This document shows, in pieces, positions 1-7,983 of a DNA stretch of 18,201 bases. The notes under the pieces are model-generated. The model was not told the origin of the DNA. It was given only the letters and a program-made list of their open reading frames with translations, and did not search any database. The DNA comes from Cyclobacteriaceae bacterium. GTDB taxonomy: Bacteria; Bacteroidota; Bacteroidia; Cytophagales; Cyclobacteriaceae. Made by a program: the position numbers and the translations under genes. Location of the stretch: positions 1 through 18,201 of the forward strand of contig JANQST010000425.1 in the NCBI GenBank assembly GCA_028279155.1, in the 5' to 3' direction. The stretch's first letter is position 1; each line of letters begins with the position of its first letter.

Positions 1-550
1 GCTGTGACGGTGTTCTCATGAACTCAATCTCATCAATTCGGCTCCAGGATAGGGCTACAAGACCAAGATCCTTGTCTAGAACTCGAATTTTGGCACCAAT
101 ATCATTGTATCCACTGCCTTCGATTTCAATTTCTTCTCCATTTCTCAGCTTGATGTAAGCTCTGCTTCTGCTCCTTAGACGTAACGACTTGAGATTACCG
201 AATTCACAAGAGAATTCGTGGACAAAATCATTGTCATCATTGTCATCGAAATCCCAGGAAACGTTCATGAGGCGGATTACTCCATTTCCATACCTTGTGC
301 TGTAATACCTATCTTCCAGAGACTCTAATTCTCTGTCAGATAAATAGTCGAGATTCCTGTTTTCATCCTTTGAAGCATTGAACATGTCTGTCCAATAGAC
401 TTCTTCTTTACCCCAGCGGATAGGGCCTTCGTATTCGTCACCGTCCTCTGTAGTGACTTTTCCATAAATAAACCCACTGTCTTGTGCGAGTAGGCTTAAA
501 CTGAAAATTGTAGCCAATATGACTGCAATAGATTTGAACTGTCCTTTCAT
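1..550 (-). CDS. Conserved secreted protein of unknown function, 3' end missing
   Basis: An open frame runs leftward from an ATG at 548-550 and stays open for 183 codons to the window edge, so the C-terminus is missing. The first ~22 residues look like a signal peptide (two lysines, then a hydrophobic core ending in SLLAQ), so the product is probably periplasmic or outer-membrane associated. The mature part begins with a beta-rich stretch carrying the motif DGDEYEGPIRWGKEEVYWTD. An acidic run follows (DFDDNDDND) near residue 100, then segments reading LRNGEEIEIEG and ALSWSRIDEIEFM. I recall similar secreted proteins with the 'DG..Y.G.IRWG' opening as uncharacterised in Bacteroidota, but cannot name a domain. 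The leader upstream of the ATG holds an 8-bp inverted repeat (581-615). Coding status is well supported; the function is unknown. Confidence 0.8.
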   Translation of the reverse strand, partial: MKGQFKSIAVILATIFSLSLLAQDSGFIYGKVTTEDGDEYEGPIRWGKEEVYWTDMFNASKDENRNLDYLSDRELESLEDRYYSTRYGNGVIRLMNVSWDFDDNDDNDFVHEFSCEFGNLKSLRLRSRSRAYIKLRNGEEIEIEGSGYNDIGAKIRVLDKDLGLVALSWSRIDEIEFMRTPSQ

Positions 551-580
551 GGTTTTGAGTTTTTTAGGTTTCACATTGGG

Positions 581-615
581 TTTGATGCTTTATAAAGACA
601 AAAGGTTGCATCAAA
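581..615. promoter_or_regulatory. 8-bp inverted repeat upstream of the partial secreted-protein gene
   Basis: TTTGATGC (581-588) is matched exactly by GCATCAAA (608-615) across a 19-nt spacer. It lies 31-65 nt before the ATG of the gene that ends at 550. It could be an operator for a dimeric regulator or a hairpin in the 5' leader. The arrangement is seen directly; the role is inferred. Confidence 0.4.
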
Positions 616-747
616 GGTTACTTAGGTATTAGTTAGTACTTGTTAATGCATAGTACATACGAAATATTTGGTAAATGGGTTTTGTAGAAATTAATTTGAT
701 TTCGCAGGAGTAATAATACGCATAGTATTCTTGGTTCTAAGGATGTC

Positions 748-2061
748 CTATTGCCTAGCCATGTATCTCATGTTTATTCCTATTCCAAAATATCCATAAA
801 AACCCCCTTGGAAAGGTTTCCCCATAAGGAAACCTTCAGATTTGTAACCAAAAGAAGCATACATAGATACCTTTTCATTAGGTGTATACCTGTTTTTTAA
901 AAGGAAATTAATGTTATTACTTCCTTGACGTTGATTTTTCCAGTAATCAAATTGAACACCCAGTTGGAGCTGCTTAATGTTGATATTTTCGAATTCAATT
1001 CCTCCTCCTCTTACTAGATGAAACATATTTCCACCGGACCTATAGTTAAAACTGATGAATAGTTTCTTTGGCAATTTCATGTACAAGTCGAAATAGTTTT
1101 CAGCTCCCAATTCTCCATAGTTTGCTCTTACTGATGGCATGAATGAAATTCCATTAATCTTGGGCATAAAGGGTTTCATGAAAAGAGTTCCTTTAAACAA
1201 GTAAATAAAGGTGCCGTATAGTGCATATAGATTAGAAGGATCAATGGCGGCAAGAAGCTGGGTCTTTTTTATTCTTTCATTCTGATCATTGATAAAGGTA
1301 TTGTCTGTATATAATGTCATATCATCGACTCGCTGGACCCAAGGCTCTTGCGAGTCTAAAAAGTCATCAAAGTATCCATAACTCTCTGTCAGTGCAAGAA
1401 GATAGGCCAGGGGGTCGTTTGGAATGGGATTCCTAGAGAGCCTGGTATTTGTGGCATAATATCGATTGGGGTCTTCGAGAAATGGTACAATGTCCATTTG
1501 CGAAGTAAGTGCTCCTTCAATTACTTTCCCAGCCATAAAATACCATCCAATGTAGGTGCCACTGTATTCGTTTTTATACATTGATTTAGTAGCATGAAAG
1601 GCAATGAATGATGAAGCTTCAAAACCAGCTCCCACTACCAGTTGACGCTGCAAAGAGGGAATATCTTGGGATACAGGGAAGTAGAAATCTCCTCCAAGTC
1701 CTGGGAAATTGTATTTGAGCTCAAGTGGTAAACCAAATTCATTGGCTCTCGATTTGTGACCAAACTGCTCATGCATCAAAGTTCCGTAGGCTAATCCACC
1801 AGCGTAAAGTTGTAAAAATGTCAGGTTGGTGAACCTTAATAGGAATCTTAATCCTCGTTCATCAACTTCTTCAATTGTTGTATTTACCTGATCAAAAACA
1901 AAAGACGATACACCAACAATTGATTCAGCCGATGATTCAATGTTAGGACTACTCCCATATATAATGCTGTATTCTTTAGAAACCTCTAAGTCCTGTGAGA
2001 ATGAACTTTGAGCAAATGCCAACAGCGTTGAAAAGAAAATTGACTTTAATAAAGATTTCAT
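748..2061 (-). CDS. Secreted 437-aa protein with HEQFGH motif and beta-rich, barrel-like C-terminus
   Basis: The N-terminus is a clear signal peptide (MKSLLKSIFFSTLLAFAQSSF, cleavage likely near FSQ-D). A helical region around residues 70-100 leads into H97-E98-Q-F-G-H102. This resembles a zincin HExxH but has one residue too many, so metal binding is only a possibility. The last ~130 residues alternate aromatic, hydrophobic and polar positions and end in a glycine- and aromatic-rich segment (FYGYFGIGINMRYMARQ). That pattern fits transmembrane beta strands of an outer-membrane protein. I do not recognise the family. The gene stands alone, divergent from the pair that starts at 2295. The ATG at 2061 is the only one preceding a signal peptide. 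It could be an outer-membrane protein with an embedded enzymatic or plug region, but no function can be assigned. Confidence 0.8.
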   Translation of the reverse strand: MKSLLKSIFFSTLLAFAQSSFSQDLEVSKEYSIIYGSSPNIESSAESIVGVSSFVFDQVNTTIEEVDERGLRFLLRFTNLTFLQLYAGGLAYGTLMHEQFGHKSRANEFGLPLELKYNFPGLGGDFYFPVSQDIPSLQRQLVVGAGFEASSFIAFHATKSMYKNEYSGTYIGWYFMAGKVIEGALTSQMDIVPFLEDPNRYYATNTRLSRNPIPNDPLAYLLALTESYGYFDDFLDSQEPWVQRVDDMTLYTDNTFINDQNERIKKTQLLAAIDPSNLYALYGTFIYLFKGTLFMKPFMPKINGISFMPSVRANYGELGAENYFDLYMKLPKKLFISFNYRSGGNMFHLVRGGGIEFENINIKQLQLGVQFDYWKNQRQGSNNINFLLKNRYTPNEKVSMYASFGYKSEGFLMGKPFQGGFYGYFGIGINMRYMARQ

Positions 2062-2294
2062 GAAATCGGATTGCGAGGACTTTAATTTTGGTTCGCTTGA
2101 TCCATGTTAAATTCATGTGCTACTACAATTCAATTCTAGCTTGTTTCAATGGTCAACCTTTGATTCGGTAAAAGGGATTTGTATGAATTTATACTTCCGT
2201 ACACTATAGCCTTTGCAACTCAACTCTTTAGCATTTGAGCGAATTAAGATTGCTGTGCTTGATTAATTAGTTCAATAAATTAAACAAATATTGT
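2062..2294. promoter_or_regulatory. Divergent intergenic region with one GTTGACCAT site
   Basis: This 233-nt gap separates two divergent genes and must hold both promoters. No confident TTG/TAnnTTTG Bacteroidota promoter pair was found at proper spacing. It contains ATGGTCAAC at 2149-2157, the reverse complement of GTTGACCAT. The same 9-mer occurs in two other intergenic regions of this window (11623-11631 and 15771-15779). No open frame of note lies here. Confidence 0.4.
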
Positions 2295-2654
2295 ATGGGA
2301 AAAGTATTATTAAGAATTGTCTTCGGTTTTTTAATACTCTTTGGTTTCTACACCATTCATTTTATTCTAAACAAGTTTCTTGATGGGACAATTAGCGGTA
2401 ATTATTTCGTAGGATATCGGTTAGTATCTAATGCTATTTTTTCTACTATAGGAGGATATTTTACTGCTAGAATCGCTAAGGTGAACCATTGGAGGAACGT
2501 TATTGCAGTTGCCTTGCTAACGCTTGTTTACATGCTTGCCAATGTTTCTACGATAAAGGACGGTGAAGAATCTTTCTTTGTGGCTTCTCTTTTTGTGATG
2601 TTAGGTGGTATTTTACTTGGTGGTCACCTCTTCATTAAAAAGTTGAATACGTAA
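2295..2654 (+). CDS. Small four-helix integral membrane protein
   Basis: The 119-residue product is almost entirely hydrophobic, with about four transmembrane helices (roughly residues 5-25, 38-58, 68-87 and 95-113). Short charged loops separate them, and the tail is lysine-containing (FIKKLNT). It is probably an inner-membrane protein. No catalytic motif is visible, and I cannot name a family. Its stop codon is only one base away from the start of the next gene, a TolB-like propeller, so the two are almost certainly co-transcribed and may be translationally coupled. Hydrophobic small proteins like this can be channels, chaperones or anchors for a secreted partner; nothing in the sequence decides between these. 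Confidence 0.75.
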   Translation: MGKVLLRIVFGFLILFGFYTIHFILNKFLDGTISGNYFVGYRLVSNAIFSTIGGYFTARIAKVNHWRNVIAVALLTLVYMLANVSTIKDGEESFFVASLFVMLGGILLGGHLFIKKLNT

Positions 2655-2655
2655 A

Positions 2656-3513
2656 ATGCCATTGCACTACTTTCTTCTAATCTTTTATTCTATTTCCAAC
2701 TTTGGTCAGTTGGGAATTGAAAGCGATCGTGTCTTGTTTGTATCAGATCGAAATTCAAATTCAGATATCTTCCTGATGTCATCCGATGGAAAATTGGAAC
2801 AACTGACATTTGCTGAAACCAATGAATGGGCTCCCACATGGTTAAGCAAAAATGAAATCACATTTCTAAGGCAAGAGAATAATGATGTGAATCGCTATAG
2901 TCTTGATCTTTTAAACAAGAAGGAATACAAAATTGAACAGCCAGCCAATTGTATTCTAGATGATAAAAATGTCTTGTACGGTAGCTCGATATACACTGAA
3001 TTGTATGCATGCAATGGAGATGTATTCATAAGAAGCTCAGGCCAGAGCCCTAAGAATATTACAAATGAGTTAGAGGGGAATTCACTATATCCAAGTTGGA
3101 CTTTCAATAACGATAAGGTGATACTCACAAATGATTCTGAAGGAAACAATGAAGTGTACCTGTATGATCCAATGAAGAAGCAAATTTCAAATTTGACGAA
3201 TAATCAAGCGGACGATGAGCGAGGACAGCTTTCTCCTGATGGGAAAAAGCTACTTTTTAGCACCAATAGGTATGGTAAATCCAATTATGAAATTGCAATC
3301 CTCAATCTGGAAACAAGGGAAGTTATGAATGTGAGCAACACGAGCGAACTGGAATTGATAGCAAGATGGTCCAAAGATGGATCAAGTATTTACTATGGAA
3401 GTAACCGTGGAGGTGATTGGGAATTATATCGATATGATCTTTTTGATGAGTCAAGAACACAGTTGACTGACAATGAGCATTTCGACGGGGACATTCGTGT
3501 TTGTTACTTCTAG
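2656..3513 (+). CDS. Secreted TolB-like (PD40/WD40-like) beta-propeller protein
   Basis: The 285-residue product starts with a short hydrophobic segment (MPLHYFLLIFYSISNFG), probably a signal peptide. PD40-type blades follow, recognisable by repeats such as LFVSDRNSNSDIFLMSSDG near residue 28, ILTNDSEGNNEVYLYDP near 155, LSPDGKKLLFSTNRYG near 192, and WSKDGSSIYYGSNRGGDWELY near 238. These blades form the propeller of TolB-like periplasmic proteins, which usually bind proteins or peptides rather than catalyse a reaction. The chain ends abruptly after HFDGDIRVCYF, where another blade would normally begin with a WSPDG-type turn. It is therefore either a short variant or truncated at its C-terminus. 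It follows the small membrane protein with a one-base gap. Family membership is secure; its partner is unknown. Confidence 0.85.
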   Translation: MPLHYFLLIFYSISNFGQLGIESDRVLFVSDRNSNSDIFLMSSDGKLEQLTFAETNEWAPTWLSKNEITFLRQENNDVNRYSLDLLNKKEYKIEQPANCILDDKNVLYGSSIYTELYACNGDVFIRSSGQSPKNITNELEGNSLYPSWTFNNDKVILTNDSEGNNEVYLYDPMKKQISNLTNNQADDERGQLSPDGKKLLFSTNRYGKSNYEIAILNLETREVMNVSNTSELELIARWSKDGSSIYYGSNRGGDWELYRYDLFDESRTQLTDNEHFDGDIRVCYF

Positions 3514-3514
3514 G

Positions 3515-3567
3515 GATCATTGTTAGAACAGGTCTACAAGGTCTTCGAAGGTAGATTCTCAACGATC
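3515..3567. terminator. Long imperfect hairpin between convergent genes
   Basis: Only 60 nt separate two convergent stop codons. GATC (3515-3518) pairs with GATC (3564-3567). The arms continue with TTG/CAA and AGAA/TTCT, interrupted by a mismatch and a two-base bulge. An inner stem, TCTAC/GTAGA, closes around a loop containing CTTCGAAG. Neither side has a good U-tract, so it is an atypical terminator or a 3' mRNA-protecting hairpin shared by both transcripts. Confidence 0.4.
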
Positions 3568-3573
3568 ATTTGA

Positions 3574-4737
3574 TTACATAAGCGCTTCGGAAAGATCCAT
3601 AGCTAATTTTCTTAGTTGAGGACCTGTTTGGTAATCACTCCGATTGGTGATTACTACAATGCCAAGCTCTCGCTCGGGAAAAATAAATATCATGTTTTGA
3701 GTTCTGAATGAACCACCATGATGAAAGAAGAATTCTTTGCCTTCTGGGTCAATATCGGCACGCCATAGATAAGCTATTCTTCTTCTGCTTTCAAATAGGA
3801 TTTCTCTCGATTTTTTAGCAATACTGTTTGTTGAATCAAGCTGGAAGCCCAAATAGTTAACCATGTCGGTAGTTGTGGAGTTAAGCTTGTATGCTGCGCC
3901 CCAAAGCGGGTTATAAAAGAGTGGGTTGGGCTGATTGCTGAAACTTTTGCCAGGGGCAATTCGAGGTTTGTCTTTTTCTGTCAATTCAAGCTTTGTGCTT
4001 GTCATTGCTGCTTTTTCAAAGATGTATGTTTTCAGAAGCCTATCGAAGCTGTCTTCATTGACTTTTTGTAAAATGTATCCCAATAGCTCAACAGCCGCAT
4101 TCGAATACGAAAATCTATTCCCAGGCTCGTATTTAAGCTGGACTTCATGTAAATCTTTAAGAAAGAGCTCCTTATTATATTGCCTTAATACTTGATTTAT
4201 TTTGCCCGGAGTTTCTGGTTCTGTTTCCTTTCCCAACAGTTCAAATACTTCAACCGGAAGTATATTGATCAAACCGCTAGTATGTGTTAGTAAATGCTTG
4301 ATTTTCACTGTGGAATCACCCATGGATAAGTTTGGGTAAGGTTCATCCAAATAGCTCGAAACATTATCTTCTAGTCTTAATTTTCCTTCCATCACTGCTT
4401 TGGCGGTAAGAAATCCAGCAAAGGTTTTGGTATTTGAACCTATTTCGTAAATTGTTTGATCTGTGGGACTTTCCTTAGATGTTTCACTTAATATTCCGAA
4501 ATGACCAGTGTATTTCCGGCCGTTTTTATAAACTCCTATGGAAACAGAGCTAACGTTTGGAGCTTCCAAAAAAGAATTAGCATGCATTTCTAGCATAAGA
4601 TTTACGGAATCTTGATAGCTATTGGTTGATTTTTGGAGTGGTTGAAATTCTCCAGATTCAACCACGTAATTTGGAATGGATAAACATGTAGCGAGAAATA
4701 TACCAATCAAAATAATTCCAATACTTAATTCATTCAT
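3574..4737 (-). CDS. Serine beta-lactamase-family hydrolase (class C / penicillin-binding-protein-like)
   Basis: The 387-residue protein has the three motifs of the beta-lactamase superfamily (Pfam Beta-lactamase). These are the nucleophile motif S101-N-T-K104 in EIGSNTKTF, Y211-S-N213 in the FSYSNAAVELLGY context, and the third-strand motif H340-G-G342 in FHHGGSF, replacing KTG. An N-terminal hydrophobic segment (about residues 5-22) is a signal peptide or membrane anchor. The LATC sequence does not make a good lipobox. Homologues include esterases, D-aminopeptidases and PBP-like enzymes, so true beta-lactamase activity should not be assumed. The YSN motif context and the HGG third motif fit the esterase/peptidase-like group as well as class C. 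The gene is alone, convergent with the propeller gene, and preceded by a 432-nt gap. Confidence 0.9.
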   Translation of the reverse strand: MNELSIGIILIGIFLATCLSIPNYVVESGEFQPLQKSTNSYQDSVNLMLEMHANSFLEAPNVSSVSIGVYKNGRKYTGHFGILSETSKESPTDQTIYEIGSNTKTFAGFLTAKAVMEGKLRLEDNVSSYLDEPYPNLSMGDSTVKIKHLLTHTSGLINILPVEVFELLGKETEPETPGKINQVLRQYNKELFLKDLHEVQLKYEPGNRFSYSNAAVELLGYILQKVNEDSFDRLLKTYIFEKAAMTSTKLELTEKDKPRIAPGKSFSNQPNPLFYNPLWGAAYKLNSTTTDMVNYLGFQLDSTNSIAKKSREILFESRRRIAYLWRADIDPEGKEFFFHHGGSFRTQNMIFIFPERELGIVVITNRSDYQTGPQLRKLAMDLSEALM

Positions 4738-5169
4738 GGTTTGCTTTTTACTTTTTGATGGGTCAATTGCTATTATGTGCTATTCCTCTTTAGTGGATAC
4801 TACTTTCACTTTCGTCGTCAGAATGATCGCCAGCGACAATGAGAAATTGTGCCAGCGAATTTTCACATTCTGACTTGCCTCATACATGTACTTCAATATT
4901 CCATAGCTGAAAAGAAACAACCCAGTAAGAATTCGGTTTCGTAATCCAATTTTCGTCATTTGTAAAAATCCGGAACGAGTATAGCCAAATTGCACGCTGT
5001 AATACAGGGTACGAGGTAGATTCTATTTTGGTCATTGACTTTTGCGGATCAATGTAACCAGCTGTATTCCTAATCAAATATTGATTTTGATCCTGTGTGT
5101 AGTGATTTATACATCCATACGATTTGGAAATATTCGTTCAGGCATCATTGCAGCATTACAATAATATCT
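4738..5169. other. 432-nt intergenic gap without a convincing gene
   Basis: The gap separates two minus-strand genes (AraC regulator and hydrolase). Open frames of 71 and 65 codons exist on the minus strand (4780-4995 and 4880-5077), but they have no recognisable domain, overlap each other in different frames and look like chance. The right part is ordinary AT-rich DNA. The left part contains the nested repeat at 4817-4874. The promoter of the hydrolase gene should lie here, but no clear promoter motif was found. Confidence 0.5.
4817..4874. repeat. Nested inverted and direct repeat element
   Basis: Outer arms GTCAGAATG (4817-4825) and CATTCTGAC (4866-4874) are perfect 9-bp inverted repeats. 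Inside them, GCCAGCGA occurs twice in the same orientation (4829-4836 and 4851-4858). Between those copies, ACAAT/ATTGT forms a short stem with loop GAGAA (4841-4845). The whole can fold as one hairpin of about 58 nt. It lies 80-137 nt upstream of the hydrolase start. Possible identities are a short palindromic (REP/MITE-like) element, a leader attenuator or a small RNA. Confidence 0.5.
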
Positions 5170-6276
5170 CTAAGATTTATTGCCAGCCTTGAACTGTGAT
5201 GGTGTCATTCCTAATTTCTTTTTGAATGCAGAGTTGAAAGATGACTTTGATCTAAATCCAGCTTCATTGGCAATTGCTTCTATGGTATAAATTTCCTTTT
5301 CAGGATCAATGATTAGCTCTTTAGCAAGATCTACTCGGTAAGAATTGACAAATTCATTGAAGCCCTGTCCTAAACTATTGTTTATTACCTGAGAAAGGTG
5401 GGCATTTAGAATATTCAAATTCGATGAAACTTGGGAGATGGTCAGGTCCTGATCCAGGTACGGTTTTTCATGTTCGAAATAGCTTAGCAGTTTTTTGAGA
5501 TACTCCTCTTGCTTCTCTTTCTTGAGGGTAGAACTTTTATACTTTATGTACTGTATTGGGTTACTAAGTGTGTCTTGCTTGGTGTATCCTATATAGCTGA
5601 TTACAAAAATGTGAAAAACCAATAAAACATTAAGAATTTCATAAGAAGTGATTTCCCATTGAAAGAAGGGTTTCAACAGAAAAACACCTGCACCTATAAA
5701 TGCAAATATTATATAACCAGTCGTCAAGGTTTTAAGCCATTTTATGTGTTTGGAAACCCCCTGATTGTTTTTTTCAAATTTTCGAATTCGTTGAAGACTT
5801 AAGAATATATAAATCAGTACATGACCATACCATATAAGAAAATTGAAAATGATCTCCTTTACACTGTAAACAGAAAAAATCACTGGGAGATCCTTCTTAA
5901 ATTCATTGAGAATAGGATTAATGTTGTCGGCCAGAAAAACCGGAGAGGAACAAATCAAGATCACAAGAGCTGGAATAAGATGTAAATTCAATCGTGATTT
6001 TGATTTTGAGATATCTGGTTGAAGTGTGTACTTGACATAGTAGTAGAGAATTGGTCCATACAGAAATAAAATAACCACACCTAGTCCCCAAAAAATAGGT
6101 TGGTTGTCCAAGGCACCAAGTCTGAATGACAAATACCATGTTAGATCTATGAGCAATACGAGCAATAGGTAAGTAGCGTACCTGTTTGGAATTTTATTGG
6201 AATTGGGTACGATAAGGACTAGTAGGAATACGACTTGAATGATGCCTACGATACTTACAACGTTAGTTATATCCAT
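5170..6276 (-). CDS. Membrane-embedded AraC-family transcriptional regulator (7TM-HTH)
   Basis: The 368-residue protein begins with about seven transmembrane helices in residues 1-235, including the FLYGPILYYYVKY segment near residue 70. A short linker follows, then an AraC-type DNA-binding domain at about residues 262-366. The HTH parts read SSNLNILNAHLSQVINNSLGQGF, and then IANEAGFRSKSSFNSAFKKK with the terminal GMTPSQFK typical of the family. Such proteins are one-component regulators that sense something in or across the inner membrane. It has the same architecture as the regulator at 11662-12765, and the two share the 'FLYGP' helix, so they are probably paralogues. It is the last gene of a minus-strand run after the YCII gene (39-nt gap). 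Targets are not known. Confidence 0.9.
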   Translation of the reverse strand: MDITNVVSIVGIIQVVFLLVLIVPNSNKIPNRYATYLLLVLLIDLTWYLSFRLGALDNQPIFWGLGVVILFLYGPILYYYVKYTLQPDISKSKSRLNLHLIPALVILICSSPVFLADNINPILNEFKKDLPVIFSVYSVKEIIFNFLIWYGHVLIYIFLSLQRIRKFEKNNQGVSKHIKWLKTLTTGYIIFAFIGAGVFLLKPFFQWEITSYEILNVLLVFHIFVISYIGYTKQDTLSNPIQYIKYKSSTLKKEKQEEYLKKLLSYFEHEKPYLDQDLTISQVSSNLNILNAHLSQVINNSLGQGFNEFVNSYRVDLAKELIIDPEKEIYTIEAIANEAGFRSKSSFNSAFKKKLGMTPSQFKAGNKS

Positions 6277-6315
6277 GGCTCTAAGTTCACAAGAACAACA
6301 TTAAGTTAACTAATA

Positions 6316-6639
6316 TCAGACTTTCACCTCCTTTACCAAAAGCTCAAAGTATTCTCTCAACGGACAGGATTCAGCAATTTTTGAAGCTTCATTTATTGAC
6401 GAGGCACTGAGGACAATAATTCCCACGATTAGTTCTTTCGCCTCAGCAAAAGGCCCATCGGTCAATGGAATCTGTTTGCTTTTTAATTGTCGACCAGGTG
6501 AAACATCAAGTCGTCTTGCAAAAACGTGTTTTTCTCCAAGCGTTTGTGCCCAAGCGGCATAATCCGCCATACATTTTTCTTCCTCTGATGGACTGAGACC
6601 GTTTTGGTCAACTGCGCTTATTAAAACTAAATATTCCAT
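6316..6639 (-). CDS. YCII-related (DGPF domain) protein
   Basis: The 107-residue cytoplasmic protein has the standard length and pattern of YCII/DGPF proteins. It opens MEYLVLISA, has the short helix ADYAAW, and carries the signature D61-G-P-F64 followed by AEAKELIVGIIVLSA, then a C-terminal helix. YCII proteins adopt a ferredoxin-like alpha/beta barrel dimer. A few have been linked to haloacid or dye chemistry, but most have no known reaction. They often sit next to ECF sigma factors; here the neighbour is instead an AraC regulator downstream and a secreted propeller gene 50 nt upstream. Start at 6639 is the only ATG matching the family N-terminus. Confidence 0.9.
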   Translation of the reverse strand: MEYLVLISAVDQNGLSPSEEEKCMADYAAWAQTLGEKHVFARRLDVSPGRQLKSKQIPLTDGPFAEAKELIVGIIVLSASSINEASKIAESCPLREYFELLVKEVKV

Positions 6640-6689
6640 AATCTGAGACGATCAACTGAATTTTACATGGACAAAAATTGAATTTCTTG

Positions 6690-7937
6690 CTATTTAGGCA
6701 ATTTTCCAATGATAGCTGGTCCATCACCTGGATTGAAATTACCTTCCCTGTCATAAGCACTCCATGGGCTATTGGAAATGAAATAGAATTCTCCATCAAC
6801 GATGGTCCCTTGTGTGGGTTCTCCTAATTTTCCGGACTGGGCAATTACTTCTTTTGTTAGTATCTCATTACCAAGGTCACTCAATGAGTAGCTAACCAAT
6901 CGATTGGGTTGGGTTCCATTGTGTAGACCAATCAACTCATTATCCAGGAAATAAAGTCCATCAATGCCTTTTAATAGGACATTATCTGGCACCATTAATT
7001 TTTCAAGTGTCCTGCTGTTCATATCCAGCTTATAGATCCCGTCAATGTAATCAGATAAGTACATAGCGGATTCATCTTCATTGAAAGTCAACCCTTGAAG
7101 ATTAATGATTTGCTCGTTTAGATCAGCAAAAACTTCCAGTTTGCCTTTTTCTTTACTGATCCAATAGAGTTTGTTTTCGACACCATCAGATATGTATGCG
7201 TTTCCTTGTGAGTCCGTGATCATATCTCCAAAAACATGATTAGCGGGAATAGCAAAAGTCTCAAGCAATTCTCCTTTTTTCAAGTCATACTTCAAGACAC
7301 TGACTTTTCCTTTATCTGCTTCCTTGAGGTTTTCGAAGTTTGTCATTGCGGATGTGCAGGCCCAAAGTGTTTTTCCATCCTTTGAAATTTCAAGCCCCAT
7401 CACAGCCCATGAATTCTCCGGGGATTCAGCCCAAATTTCCGGATCTTTTCCATCACTCACTTTCCATATTTGACCATCTCGAACTCCGCCCAGGAAAAAA
7501 GCTTTTTGCTTTTTCGAATAGGTAATGCATTCTGAGTGGGATTTAAGTATAGGAAATTCATATGCTACCTCAACCGGGATTTCTTTAGTCAGTTCTTTTT
7601 GCTGTTGTACGATCTGTTGAAATTCTTCTTTTTCAAGTAGTGCTGCAAAGTCAGCATCTTTGGTGAAATCCTGGGTAGCATTCATCAGGATGTATTGTCT
7701 GAGTGTTTGAAATGACATTTCCAGGTCACCTGTAAGCGCATAACCGCCAGCTAAATTGTAAACTACAGGAGGATAATTTGGACGCATCGTATCGATCGTG
7801 TACATCTTCTCCTTAAAGAGCTGGTAGTTTTTTTCTTCGTAAGCTTTGAGCCCTTCCTGGTAGATATCCCGAAGGGACTGCCCATCTACAGTGGTATAAA
7901 TAAGGAATAGAATTAGGATTAGTCTGAGTCTTTTCAT
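6690..7937 (-). CDS. Secreted SMP-30/gluconolactonase-like propeller with TPR-like N-terminus
   Basis: The 415-residue protein has a signal peptide (MKRLRLILILFLIYTTVDG, cleaved before or near QSL). Residues ~22-115 are helical, with TPR-like spacing (EGLKAYEEKNY, YNLAGGYALTGDLEMSFQTL). Residues ~125-415 form a beta-propeller of the SMP-30/gluconolactonase/LRE type, judged from repeated strands such as AVMGLEISKDGKTLWACTS, GDMITDSQGNAYISDGVEN, LQGLTFNEDESAMYLSDY and GIDGLYFLDNELIGLHNG. SMP-30 enzymes are metal-dependent lactonases, but I cannot confirm the metal ligands here, so an enzymatic role is unproven. The gene lies 66 nt after the M28 peptidase gene and 50 nt before the YCII gene, all on the same strand. 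This suggests one transcript for an envelope function. Confidence 0.85.
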   Translation of the reverse strand: MKRLRLILILFLIYTTVDGQSLRDIYQEGLKAYEEKNYQLFKEKMYTIDTMRPNYPPVVYNLAGGYALTGDLEMSFQTLRQYILMNATQDFTKDADFAALLEKEEFQQIVQQQKELTKEIPVEVAYEFPILKSHSECITYSKKQKAFFLGGVRDGQIWKVSDGKDPEIWAESPENSWAVMGLEISKDGKTLWACTSAMTNFENLKEADKGKVSVLKYDLKKGELLETFAIPANHVFGDMITDSQGNAYISDGVENKLYWISKEKGKLEVFADLNEQIINLQGLTFNEDESAMYLSDYIDGIYKLDMNSRTLEKLMVPDNVLLKGIDGLYFLDNELIGLHNGTQPNRLVSYSLSDLGNEILTKEVIAQSGKLGEPTQGTIVDGEFYFISNSPWSAYDREGNFNPGDGPAIIGKLPK

Positions 7938-7983
7938 TTTGAATTAGGTTATTGATCTAAGACTTAACACTAAGGATACTTTA

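Noticed and set aside
551..747. Bacteroidota-type promoter (TTG / TAnnTTTG) upstream of the genes
   Set aside because: Partial matches exist in several gaps, but none has both parts at proper spacing, so no promoter is called.
1756..1773. HEQFGH as a zincin HExxH active site
   Set aside because: The second histidine is one residue too far, so it is reported only as an oddity, not as a protease call.
4674..4737. Lipoprotein signal (LATC) in the beta-lactamase-family protein
   Set aside because: Threonine before the cysteine is not a normal lipobox; a signal peptide or membrane anchor is preferred.
4780..5077. Two short minus-strand frames in the 432-nt gap
   Set aside because: They have no domain or neighbour support, overlap in different frames, and include the repeat element; chance frames are more likely.
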